Source: BOG-1112 sp964611335 (GTDB lineage Bacteria > Bdellovibrionota_B > Oligoflexia > Oligoflexales > Bog-1112). Taken from it: a stretch of DNA of 64,000 nt. The notes beneath the pieces were generated by a model. It did no database searches. It had not been told where the DNA came from and saw only the letters and a program-made list of their open reading frames with translations. Location: the NCBI GenBank assembly GCA_964611335.1, contig CAZSXR010000002.1, positions 186,001 through 250,000 on the forward strand, read 5' to 3'. Below are positions 44,344 through 52,361 of this stretch, in pieces (position 1 is the stretch's first letter; every line of letters begins with the position of its first letter). A program made the position numbers and the translations under genes.

Positions 44344-45355
44344 GGGGTTCGGGGTTAGCCGCCATACTGAGAAGTATATAAAGAGCTAATTTTCCCGAAC
44401 TCTCAAGACTGTCCATAGAGACTGTGTCAAAGCGATCAAGAGGTGTATGCCAAAAAGCAAGGTGGTTGAAATCGATCATATTCAAAGTTGCAATCCCCCT
44501 TTCTTTGAAGGGAAGGTGATCATCAGCGACCGCTTGTGAGAACCGAAGATTGACAAGATTTTTATTGAGAAATTCATTTGCACTCAAAAGTAAAGATCTC
44601 AAATAGGGATCAGAATTTTGATCCATCGTGAGTTGAAGATCTGCATAGCCGACCATATCGAGAAGAAGTAGACCTAAAAATTCTCCCCGTGTTGTAGAAG
44701 AACAGGGGACAAGATCCTGGGCATATCTTCTACTTCCATAAGTGTTGTCGATTATACGAGAAGGGTGTTTGTTCACTCCATCATTCCAATCAGAAAGCAC
44801 AGCTTCTTCACCATCAAACCATATAACTTCGACATCACATTGTACTTTCAACTTCTCCTTGTTCTTCAGAAGAAAGCGAGTCAAATCCAAAAGCAAGACA
44901 GTTGAAGAACCACCATCGTTTGCACCAACATAAGGGAAATCTTCGATATCTTTTGTGTCATAATGTGAAGCCAACGCCACTAAACAAGTTGGTTTTTCTA
45001 AAAGACCGAGACTCACGGAAACATTAAACGCATTTTTTCGAAGTGTTAACGGGGCAAGAGTATCACCTGCTTTTTTGTGAGGTGTCTCCACTTCAAAGCT
45101 TTGAACTTTTGCAATCAGATTCAACTCTTTCAATCTTGTGATCAAATGATCACGAACTTGAATTTGACGATCACTGCCCATAGGATGAGGAGACTCTGTT
45201 AACAGACGCAAAGATTTCTCTGTCTCCTCTTTTTGCAATTCGTAAGTATGCACCGTCTCTACAATCATCTTGGAAGGTGTAGGTTTTTCTTTCAAGAACG
45301 ATTCACAAGAAGTGACAACATACGCCAATACAAATAGAACTAGTATTTTGACCAT
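44309..45355 (-). CDS. Glutaminyl-cyclase-like M28-family lipoprotein
   Basis: A 348-residue protein with lipobox VVTSCES. The zinc-site blocks match glutaminyl-peptide cyclotransferase / M28 enzymes: LASHYDTK, YVGANDGGSSTVLLL, VIWFDGEEAV, VADDHLPFKERG and the late DFNHLAFWHT. Such enzymes turn N-terminal Gln of proteins into pyroglutamate; related M28 members are aminopeptidases. The FDGEEA and DDHLPF blocks favour cyclase. The ATG at 45355 lies inside the last codons of eno, so translation is probably coupled to enolase. Confidence 0.8.
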   Translation of the reverse strand: MVKILVLFVLAYVVTSCESFLKEKPTPSKMIVETVHTYELQKEETEKSLRLLTESPHPMGSDRQIQVRDHLITRLKELNLIAKVQSFEVETPHKKAGDTLAPLTLRKNAFNVSVSLGLLEKPTCLVALASHYDTKDIEDFPYVGANDGGSSTVLLLDLTRFLLKNKEKLKVQCDVEVIWFDGEEAVLSDWNDGVNKHPSRIIDNTYGSRRYAQDLVPCSSTTRGEFLGLLLLDMVGYADLQLTMDQNSDPYLRSLLLSANEFLNKNLVNLRFSQAVADDHLPFKERGIATLNMIDFNHLAFWHTPLDRFDTVSMDSLESSGKLALYILLSMAANPEPLRKKTSNLCFP

Positions 45356-46608
45356 CGGTATTCCGCCTGAGTCCCAAGTTCTTCTTCAATTCTTAAGAGT
45401 TGGTTGTACTTGCAAATTCTATCTGTACGACTCAAAGAACCCGTTTTAATTTGTCCAACTCCTGTAGCCACTGCTATATCTGCAATGGTTACATCTTCTG
45501 TTTCTCCAGAACGATGAGAGAGTATAGAGGTATAACCGGCACGCTTTGCAAGTTCAATGCACTGCAAAGTTTCAGAAAGAGTGCCAATTTGATTTGGTTT
45601 GATAAGAATAGAATTCGCACTCCCCCGTTCTATGCCTTCTTTCAAACGAATAGTATTCGTTACGAAAAGATCGTCACCTACAATCTGTACCTTTTTACCA
45701 ATTTTAGAAGTCAGCTGTGTGAAACCTTCCCAATCGTTTTGATCCAACCCGTCTTCTATGGAAAGAATAGGGTACTGCTGTGTGAGTTTTGCAAGATAGC
45801 TTACAAAATCTTGACTCGTATATTTCTTGTTCTCACTTTTTAAAACATAATGCTCGTTTTCATAAAACTCACTTGCCGCAACATCCAACCCGAGCGCTAT
45901 ATCTTTTCCAAGATTAAAACCTGCTGCTGCAATGGCTTCACTTAAAAGAGCAAGAGCCTCTTCATTAGATTTTAAATTCGGAGCGAAACCTCCCTCATCA
46001 CCCACTGCTGTATTCAGTTTTTTCTTTTTGAGAATGGATTTCAAAACATGAAAAGTTTCAGAACTCCAACGAAGAGCTTCTCTAAAAGATTTAGCACCGA
46101 TAGGAATCAGCATGAATTCTTGAAAGTCGAGATTATTATCTGCATGTGCTCCGCCATTGATTACATTCACAAGAGGCACAGGTAACCGTGTAGTATTGCA
46201 GCCTCCTAGATAACGGTAATGGGGGAGTCCACAAAACTCGGCAGCTGCTTTCATACAAGCAAGAGAAACACCTAAAGTTGCATTCGCGCCCAAAGACGTT
46301 TTATTTTCAGTCCCATCGAGTTCAATGAGGATTTTGTCGATTGCATTCTGTGCACATACATCCATACCTATGAGTCGCGGCGCAATAAGATTATTCACAT
46401 TACTCACTGCTTTGCTGACACCTTTACCTAAAAAGCGCTTGAGATCATGATCGCGAAGTTCCACAGCTTCATATTGCCCTGTAGAAGCTCCAGACGGAAC
46501 TGCGGCTCTCCCAAAACAATGGCTTTCTGTACCGACATCGACTTCAACCGTTGGATTCCCACGAGAATCGATAATTTCACGTGCTGTTATGTAAGAAATT
46601 TTGCTCAT
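45340..46608 (-). CDS. eno: Enolase
   Basis: The glycolytic enzyme converting 2-phosphoglycerate to phosphoenolpyruvate. It has AREIIDSRGNPTVEVDV at the start, PSGASTGQYEAVELRD, VGDEGGFAPNL, the metal-binding SIEDGLDQNDWEGF and GDDLFVTN, and SHRSGETEDVTIADIAV. I took ATG 46608, six nt behind AAGGGGG; a GTG directly before it is too close to that site. The length of 422 residues is normal. The gene for an M28-type lipoprotein overlaps its 3' end by 16 nt. Confidence 0.97.
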   Translation of the reverse strand: MSKISYITAREIIDSRGNPTVEVDVGTESHCFGRAAVPSGASTGQYEAVELRDHDLKRFLGKGVSKAVSNVNNLIAPRLIGMDVCAQNAIDKILIELDGTENKTSLGANATLGVSLACMKAAAEFCGLPHYRYLGGCNTTRLPVPLVNVINGGAHADNNLDFQEFMLIPIGAKSFREALRWSSETFHVLKSILKKKKLNTAVGDEGGFAPNLKSNEEALALLSEAIAAAGFNLGKDIALGLDVAASEFYENEHYVLKSENKKYTSQDFVSYLAKLTQQYPILSIEDGLDQNDWEGFTQLTSKIGKKVQIVGDDLFVTNTIRLKEGIERGSANSILIKPNQIGTLSETLQCIELAKRAGYTSILSHRSGETEDVTIADIAVATGVGQIKTGSLSRTDRICKYNQLLRIEEELGTQAEYRWSKY

Positions 46609-46708
46609 CACTTGCCCCCTTCAGAAAAATCACTTGTCCTGAATCTTCCCAGATGTGTAGATGAATATCTAGAATTTGCAAAATACAATAGTCTTCTTGG
46701 AGAGACCC

Positions 46709-48232
46709 GTGGAAAAAAATCCCAATACCCAATGGAAAAGTTACCTGCCAGCTGTTTATTCATGGTGCGGAAATATAAATTTCCAATATACGAATGAAAC
46801 TATCGCGGGAGCACATCATATTCTCGCAATTCAATCAGATCCTAAAAATACAGAAACATATGAAATCGATGCCCCTCTTCTTTCTGAAAGTGTACGCAAA
46901 AAAGTTAAGGAATTTTGCACCCAACTCGGCTGGAGAGCTCAAGCTGGTCCTTTAAGTTTTGCACTCGACAAACAATCTTATGTTTTAGTGCCTTCAAGTT
47001 CCTTGAATACAACCCTTCCTCAGAAAGGAAGACAGTTGGGTTCCGATGCTGCAAATTTTTTACGCAATCTGCAGGTTGAAACTTTAGTGATCTGTGCAGG
47101 AAAAGATTTGAGTGCGCTCGACATTTGGGAAGGTTTAGTACAAAACTACTATTCTCTCGAATCCTTCAAAGGATCGAATGAAGAGAAATTCAAACTCCCC
47201 AAGCAAGTCTTTTTCATGTCTGCACAACAGAAAGCAGATCTGGAAAAAAAATATAAAGTAAGCGCACAGGCTCATTGTTTAGTTCGCATGCTGTGTGACA
47301 GCCCACCAAACTGGCTGAATTCTGAGAGATTCGCAGAAATTGCATGTCAAATGGCGAAAGACGTCGGCATTAAGTGCGAAGTCAAAGGACGCGAAGACAT
47401 CCAAGCTATGGGAATGGGTTCTTTCGGCAGTGTAGCAAAAGGAACAAAAGTCGATCCTAAACTCATCGTCCTTGAAATTGCGGGTAAAGATCCAAGCAAA
47501 ACCATTGCATTGGTCGGAAAGGGCCTCACCTTTGATTCAGGCGGAATAAGCTTGAAACCAGCTTCCGGCATGGAGCAAATGAAGTATGACATGGCGGGTG
47601 GAGCTGCTGTTTTAGGTTCCGCATTCGTTATGGCGCATATACAGCCTCCTACTAATGTTGTGTGCATGATTGGCGCAGTTGAAAATATGCCTTTCGAAAA
47701 CGCTTCGCGACCTGGTGATATTGTGAAAGCAATGAATGGCAAAACTATCGAAATCATAAACACTGATGCCGAGGGCAGACTTGTTCTCATAGACCTGCTT
47801 CATTATGCAGCAACACGATACAAACCTGAGTTTATGATCGACATCGCAACGCTGACAGGTGCTGTCATCATTGCTTTGGGCCACGCAGGAGCAGGCCTCA
47901 TGACAAACTCTCAGCCTCTATCGACTCATCTCCTACGCGTTTCAGAAAAAATGGGAGAACCCCTCTGGCATCTTCCTCTTTGGCCTGAACACGACAAAGA
48001 AATTAAATCCAGTGTCGCCGACTACAAAAATACAACGACTGATTCCGTAGGAGGAAGGGCCCTTTCTGCTGGATCCTTCTTAAAAGCGTTTGTAGGAGAC
48101 ATTCCTTGGGCTCATCTTGACATTGCAGGAACTGCTTGGGATTGCAAGAGCACAGGGTATTCCTCAACAGGATCTTCTGGTTTTGGTTTGAAAACACTGA
48201 CTCAAGCCTGCTATGACTTCAAAGGCTTCTGA
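46709..48232 (+). CDS. Leucyl aminopeptidase family protein (M17)
   Basis: GTG 46709 follows GGAGAG at the right distance; TTG at 46676 is possible but has no ribosome site. The 507-residue enzyme removes N-terminal amino acids in the cytoplasm with two metal ions. Signatures are VGKGLTFDSGGISLKP, KYDMAGGAAVLG, IINTDAEGRLVL and IDIATLTGAVIIALGH. The N-terminal half is the usual regulatory domain. Together with the POT transporter, this fits use of peptides as food. It is divergent from eno across 100 nt. Confidence 0.92.
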   Translation: MEKNPNTQWKSYLPAVYSWCGNINFQYTNETIAGAHHILAIQSDPKNTETYEIDAPLLSESVRKKVKEFCTQLGWRAQAGPLSFALDKQSYVLVPSSSLNTTLPQKGRQLGSDAANFLRNLQVETLVICAGKDLSALDIWEGLVQNYYSLESFKGSNEEKFKLPKQVFFMSAQQKADLEKKYKVSAQAHCLVRMLCDSPPNWLNSERFAEIACQMAKDVGIKCEVKGREDIQAMGMGSFGSVAKGTKVDPKLIVLEIAGKDPSKTIALVGKGLTFDSGGISLKPASGMEQMKYDMAGGAAVLGSAFVMAHIQPPTNVVCMIGAVENMPFENASRPGDIVKAMNGKTIEIINTDAEGRLVLIDLLHYAATRYKPEFMIDIATLTGAVIIALGHAGAGLMTNSQPLSTHLLRVSEKMGEPLWHLPLWPEHDKEIKSSVADYKNTTTDSVGGRALSAGSFLKAFVGDIPWAHLDIAGTAWDCKSTGYSSTGSSGFGLKTLTQACYDFKGF

Positions 48233-48250
48233 ATCACTTTTAAAAAATTT

Positions 48251-48268
48251 GACTCACTAAAATGAGTC
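48251..48268 (+). terminator. Short hairpin after the aminopeptidase gene
   Basis: GACTCA-CTAAAA-TGAGTC, 19 nt after the stop and preceded by an A/T run. The following TTCTT is a weak U-tract. Confidence 0.35.
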
Positions 48269-48324
48269 TTCTTGATAGAATTGGAAATTATCTTTCTAGA
48301 AATTTCTAACCAAGGAGACGAATC

Positions 48325-49026
48325 ATGCGTTTTAGTTTGGTTTTTACGGGCGCTCTGTCTTTATTTCTCTCTTTAAATTCCTTTGCAAGAAATCCAGTCG
48401 GTGAAATTGCTAAATACAAATTAGACCGCAATAGAACTCGCACCTCTACCATGCTTACAAAAGGTCTTCTTGATTTCAAAGGAGGCCCATTCAAACCTAA
48501 AGAAGGAACTAAAGGTTCTTATGACTCCCAATTCACTTACGATGTAAATATTATTATGGCAGGTCATAAAAAAGGTTCAAAGCATGTAGACATCCCTGCA
48601 GAATTTTTCAGCACTGAATACCAAGAGCGTCTAAGAAAAGAAGGACAAATTGATGAAGAAAAATTCAAACTCAAATATTTAGGTGTTGAAGATGTAGAAA
48701 CAATGGACGGATTGAAATATCCTAAATGCGATAAAATCCTTGTCTATGACATCAAAGCTAAGGATGCTCAAGATTTTACAAGCTTCATAAACGATCTCTT
48801 TGGTTCCATGTATGTTGCAGAACATGAGGAAAGTGAAGCATTAGTTGCTAAGATCGAAAATATTCAAGTTGTCATTGCAATCACAGACACAGTTCCTTTT
48901 TTAGGAGCTGTCAAAATTGATGCATCAGGTCGTGTCAAAGGTTTTGAGTTCAAAGCAGGCTTCGACTACACGCCACCAGCTAAAAAATCTTCACAAGGAC
49001 CTGCACTAGGAAGAGCAGAGCCATAA
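48325..49026 (+). CDS. Secreted protein of unknown function
   Basis: A 233-residue protein with signal peptide FSLVFTGALSLFLSLNSFA and an AAGGAGA ribosome site. The mature part is lysine-rich with mixed helices and strands (YDVNIIMAGHKKGSKHVDIP) and no membrane segment or cysteine pair. It ends in a Pro/Lys/Ser tail. No family is recognised. The last 61 nt overlap the convergent tlyA gene. It is probably periplasmic or secreted. Confidence 0.7.
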   Translation: MRFSLVFTGALSLFLSLNSFARNPVGEIAKYKLDRNRTRTSTMLTKGLLDFKGGPFKPKEGTKGSYDSQFTYDVNIIMAGHKKGSKHVDIPAEFFSTEYQERLRKEGQIDEEKFKLKYLGVEDVETMDGLKYPKCDKILVYDIKAKDAQDFTSFINDLFGSMYVAEHEESEALVAKIENIQVVIAITDTVPFLGAVKIDASGRVKGFEFKAGFDYTPPAKKSSQGPALGRAEP

Positions 49027-49751
49027 ATAAAAAATTCTTGGTTACCATAGCGACCTTTTAGTGCAGACTTTGCGATTTGAAAATGCCCGACACCTAAATT
49101 CTGAAAAGCTTCAATCGCTTTTTGTATAGCTTGTTCCCAAAGAATTTCATTCTCAACAATTCCACCTTCAGGAATATCTTTTTTAGGGAGTTCAAATTGT
49201 GGTTTTACCAAAATAAGAAAATGCGTGTGCGTTGAGGCCTGCTTTACAATATAGGGAGCAAGATTTTCCAAAGAGTTGAAACTTATATCTGCAAGTATCC
49301 AGTCAAAGGGTTCACAAGAACTCGCATCGAATTCTCGAATATCCATTTTCTCCAAAGAAACTACACGCGGATCTGTTCTTAATTTCCAATCCAATTGATT
49401 AAAACCAACATCCACCGCATACACTTTCGCTGCCCCTAACTGCAAAACACAATCTGTAAACCCACCCTGTGAGGAGCCAATATCTAGAACAATTTTATGT
49501 TCAAAAAAAGAATGGAGACCCAACTCTTCAATCGCTTTGAAAAGTTTGTCTCCACCCCTACTCACGTAATTTTTCTTTTTAATTCTTAGAGGAATATCTT
49601 TAGAAAGAAGACTCCCCGGTTTTTCCACCCTCTGTTCATTCGCAAAAACAAGACCTGCATATATATAAGCAGACGCTTCATTCAAAGAAAGACAAAGACC
49701 CCTGTCTATAAGCAACTGGTTAGCAGGTGTTTTTATAATTTTAGTTTTCAT
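48966..49751 (-). CDS. tlyA: TlyA-type rRNA 2'-O-methyltransferase
   Basis: A 261-residue protein with an N-terminal S4 RNA-binding domain (LIDRGLCLSLNEASAYI) and an FtsJ-like methyltransferase. The SAM-binding block is VLDIGSSQGGFTDCVLQLGA, followed by VYAVDVGFNQLDWKLR, ILADISFNSL and LVKPQFELPK. TlyA enzymes methylate 16S and 23S rRNA, and in other species loss confers capreomycin resistance. I used ATG 49751; another ATG lies six nt upstream. Confidence 0.92.
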   Translation of the reverse strand: MKTKIIKTPANQLLIDRGLCLSLNEASAYIYAGLVFANEQRVEKPGSLLSKDIPLRIKKKNYVSRGGDKLFKAIEELGLHSFFEHKIVLDIGSSQGGFTDCVLQLGAAKVYAVDVGFNQLDWKLRTDPRVVSLEKMDIREFDASSCEPFDWILADISFNSLENLAPYIVKQASTHTHFLILVKPQFELPKKDIPEGGIVENEILWEQAIQKAIEAFQNLGVGHFQIAKSALKGRYGNQEFFIYGSALPSAGPCEDFLAGGV

Positions 49752-49908
49752 GAACAAGGGCTCTTTTAGGAGGTTATAAGTTCTTATAATTTAAAGAATT
49801 ATACCCATATTTATTGTTTTTATCAAGATCTGAGTTTGAATACCGATAACTTACTAGATACATCAAACAATAAAAAGGATTAAGCCTCTCTACGGAAAGG
49901 GTATTTTT

Positions 49909-50655
49909 ATGGGTTTTTCTCCAAAGATCGATATTCATTTGCTCATGGTTACGGGCAATTCTCTTTCCACAACTTTGGAACACGAAGGATTCCGTTCCGT
50001 AGGTGTACATACCTTTCTTGCAACAAGTTTTAGTGAAATGAAAAAACATTTGAACACACATCATATTGATGTTGTTCTCATAGATTGGGAATATGGTTAC
50101 ATGGATCCTTTCGAAATTGTAAGTTTCGTAAGATCTCAGGAAAAACAAACACACGTACCCATCATCGTAAGTAGTGTTCACAGTTGTGACGATAGAATCA
50201 AACAGATCAAAGATATAGATCTTTTTGTTAAACAACCTATACCAAGGGTTTTGCTTCTCGAAAAGATGCGTCGCCTATTAAATAAAAAAACAAGAGAGAA
50301 AGAGCGCATTCCTATGGATGAATTCTATTTGGGTAGTGTGAAAGTTACAGCCGATCACGAACATTTGGAGATGATGCTTGCAGACATATCTATGTCAGGG
50401 ATCTTTCTCTACTCGACAACAAGTTTGGAGAATGGACGACATGTCTCGTTGGAATTTGTGCTTCCTGGAATTAAGCATCCCATCAAAATAGAAGGAGAAG
50501 TTGTACGCGTTACACGTATGCATAAAATTAACGATAAGATGAATAAAGGTATTGGCATTCGTTTCATGAACATGAGTTCGGATATGGAAACTATACTCGG
50601 AGGCTTCTTTAAGGAATACAAACCAGACAGCGACTTTATCCGCTACTACCTTTAA
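49909..50655 (+). CDS. Receiver-like / PilZ domain protein
   Basis: A 248-residue cytoplasmic protein. Residues 8-125 resemble a response-regulator receiver (HHIDVVLIDWEYG holds the would-be phospho-Asp; a late Lys occurs in DLFVKQPIP). Residues about 145-240 look like PilZ, with ADISMSGIFLYS as the DxSxxG motif and GIGIRFMNMS near the end. The arginine-rich c-di-GMP motif normally ahead of DxSxxG is not clear, so ligand binding is uncertain. It is convergent with the HAMP protein, overlapping by 4 nt. Confidence 0.72.
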   Translation: MGFSPKIDIHLLMVTGNSLSTTLEHEGFRSVGVHTFLATSFSEMKKHLNTHHIDVVLIDWEYGYMDPFEIVSFVRSQEKQTHVPIIVSSVHSCDDRIKQIKDIDLFVKQPIPRVLLLEKMRRLLNKKTREKERIPMDEFYLGSVKVTADHEHLEMMLADISMSGIFLYSTTSLENGRHVSLEFVLPGIKHPIKIEGEVVRVTRMHKINDKMNKGIGIRFMNMSSDMETILGGFFKEYKPDSDFIRYYL

Positions 50656-51128
50656 TGACTTTTCTTCTTTTCAAGAATTTCAGCCAACTCATTCAATTTC
50701 TTTGCAACATCTTGAAGTTCATCTCTTCTACGAAGCTTAATACGGGCCGAGTAATTCCCACGCTTTAAATCCTCTGCAAAACGATTAATGGACAGAATAG
50801 GCCCATAAAAGCGATGAGTCAGCCGAATAACTGTAGAAAAGATGACTAGGACAAAGATGCCCAGACAGACAATCAAACGTGTAAGGTTCGTATAAAAGAT
50901 ATCATCGGCAATAAGTTCCCAGCGCAAATGGGGATCAACCACATTAAAAATTCCCAGCACATGCTGGTATTGTTCTAAAAAAGAATTGATAAGTATAAGG
51001 CCCGTTAGAAACAGAAAACTCACTGTAATTAAAAGTATGTAGAGTCCAAAACGGACTTGTTTAAAGGGGGCGATAAGCAATTTATGGAGTGATCGACGGG
51101 ATTGTTTCGCTTGCTTTGAATTTTTCAC
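50652..51128 (-). CDS. HAMP-domain membrane protein without output domain
   Basis: I chose GTG 51128 because GGAGGAAAGGGAAAA stands directly before it; the frame stays open upstream to 51206. The 158-residue protein has a basic N-terminus, two membrane helices (YILLITVSFLFLTGLILI and LIVCLGIFVLVIFSTVI) around a roughly 40-residue periplasmic loop, and a C-terminal HAMP domain. The HAMP blocks are PILSINRFAEDLKRGNYSARI and a heptad helix. There is no kinase or methyl-accepting domain, so it must signal through a partner or act structurally. Confidence 0.78.
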   Translation of the reverse strand: MKNSKQAKQSRRSLHKLLIAPFKQVRFGLYILLITVSFLFLTGLILINSFLEQYQHVLGIFNVVDPHLRWELIADDIFYTNLTRLIVCLGIFVLVIFSTVIRLTHRFYGPILSINRFAEDLKRGNYSARIKLRRRDELQDVAKKLNELAEILEKKKSH

Positions 51129-51307
51129 TTTTCCCTTTCCTCCGATTCGATTATATCCCTTCAATCGACACGGGCTTCTTAAACTTAAGGTCTCCGTTTT
51201 AATCACTTATTTATAAACGATTAATTCGGCGGTAAAGAATCAAGTAGAAGTTCTCAGCGGTATCCGATAACACATTGTATTCATATAAAATTCTAGGGAG
51301 TGAGACA

Positions 51308-51415
51308 TTGCACGGCTCAAGGCACAGAAGAAAACATCCTAAAGGGCGACGTAAAATTGGACGTAAAAAAAGACGCATGATGCGAAAAAGACGTGCACTA
51401 CGTACCGTAAAATAA
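51308..51415 (+). CDS. 35-residue highly basic protein, ribosomal-protein-like
   Basis: TTG 51308 stands 7 nt behind AGGGAG. The ORF encodes 35 residues of which more than half are Arg or Lys, including PKGRRKIGRKKRRMMRKRRA, and ends at TAA. In size and make-up it resembles tiny ribosome-associated or AURKAIP1/COX24-like proteins found in some bacteria, though I cannot prove homology. A terminator-like hairpin follows at 51437. The 179-nt gap upstream contains nothing else recognisable. Confidence 0.6.
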   Translation: MHGSRHRRKHPKGRRKIGRKKRRMMRKRRALRTVK

Positions 51416-51436
51416 AATAGATCCCTTCTTTTTAAG

Positions 51437-51486
51437 AAATCCGATACTAAGTTGGCTGAAATACGGCCTTCTTAGGTCGGATTTTT
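51437..51486 (+). terminator. Probable intrinsic terminator after the 35-residue basic ORF
   Basis: AAATCCGA (51437-51444) pairs with TCGGATTT (51477-51484), and inside it CTAAG (51447-51451) pairs with CTTAG (51471-51475). TTTTT ends the structure. It lies 21 nt after the basic ORF. Confidence 0.65.
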
Positions 51487-51651
51487 GCGTTTAGAAAAAA
51501 CTTTAGGCTTAACTTCTATTCAGTCTTCTTGGCGAGCTGGCTGAATATCACTTATACTGAAAGTAAAGATCCTTCACACATCGACACCGTTTCTCAGAAC
51601 CGGGGGCAGTTGGGCCCGCGGCAATGCGAAATCTTTGGGGGATGGTTGCTT

Positions 51652-52359
51652 ATGATCGACTTTATTTACAAAGCCAATGATGTCTTGAGCACCTGTACAG
51701 TTCATGACAAATGGACTGTTCACAAGCTTGCAGAAGCAACGGAAACGTCACTCCCTCATATACTTCAATATCTCAATGAGGGTCTCGGAAAAGACATTGA
51801 AATCACGAGCTCGATTTCTAATAGCGAACTTTTTGAAGCTATGACTTTGCTTAAAAGACGCTATAGGGATCAGATCGAAGAACGAGAGCGGAAAAAGGCC
51901 ATACTCCAGCGCAAGGCTGTTCGTGCCTTCGATGCTCTCATGAACAAGACTAGAGCCTTCCAAAGTGAAAAAAAATGGAACCATGCCTATAAAACCCTCT
52001 GCTACTTCGCTGGCCAATACGAAGAAGAGCTCCCCAAAGAATACGCAACAACCTTATGCAGCGATCTCATCCGAATGGGCATCCGAGCCCAAGTCAACAT
52101 TCAAGAAATCACCCGTTGGCTTCAAAAAGGTGTCTCTATAGCAATGAGCTATCAATCACGCGAAGGTGTTGCAGAAGCTATAGATTTTATGGACGCCTAT
52201 GGTGAATTTTTTCTGAATGAAGATAGCGGTAAAGGGCCTTTGCTATTAGGAAGCATACTTGCTGCAATTGAAGAGCCTGCCGCTCGCTATGAACTTTGGG
52301 ATGAATACAAAGATTTACTGAATCAACTTTACCCTATCAATGAATCGAAGGAGTCTTAA
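51652..52359 (+). CDS. Unknown helical protein upstream of the Lon-related protease
   Basis: ATG 51652 follows GGGGGA; the frame is open back to 51529 but without a ribosome site. The 235-residue protein starts MIDFIYKANDVLSTC and may contain a small winged-helix-like region (WTVHKLAEATETSLPHILQYL). A charged helix (RYRDQIEERERKKAILQRKA) and further helices follow. No signal peptide is seen. Its stop lies 2 nt before the GTG of the Lon-related gene, so the pair is co-translated. A regulator or adaptor role for the protease is a guess from position. Confidence 0.65.
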   Translation: MIDFIYKANDVLSTCTVHDKWTVHKLAEATETSLPHILQYLNEGLGKDIEITSSISNSELFEAMTLLKRRYRDQIEERERKKAILQRKAVRAFDALMNKTRAFQSEKKWNHAYKTLCYFAGQYEEELPKEYATTLCSDLIRMGIRAQVNIQEITRWLQKGVSIAMSYQSREGVAEAIDFMDAYGEFFLNEDSGKGPLLLGSILAAIEEPAARYELWDEYKDLLNQLYPINESKES

Positions 52360-52361
52360 CT

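Noticed and set aside
49774..50235. Minus-strand ORF opposite the receiver/PilZ gene
   Set aside because: It overlaps the start of a better supported gene and has an unlikely composition rich in Cys, Tyr and Phe.
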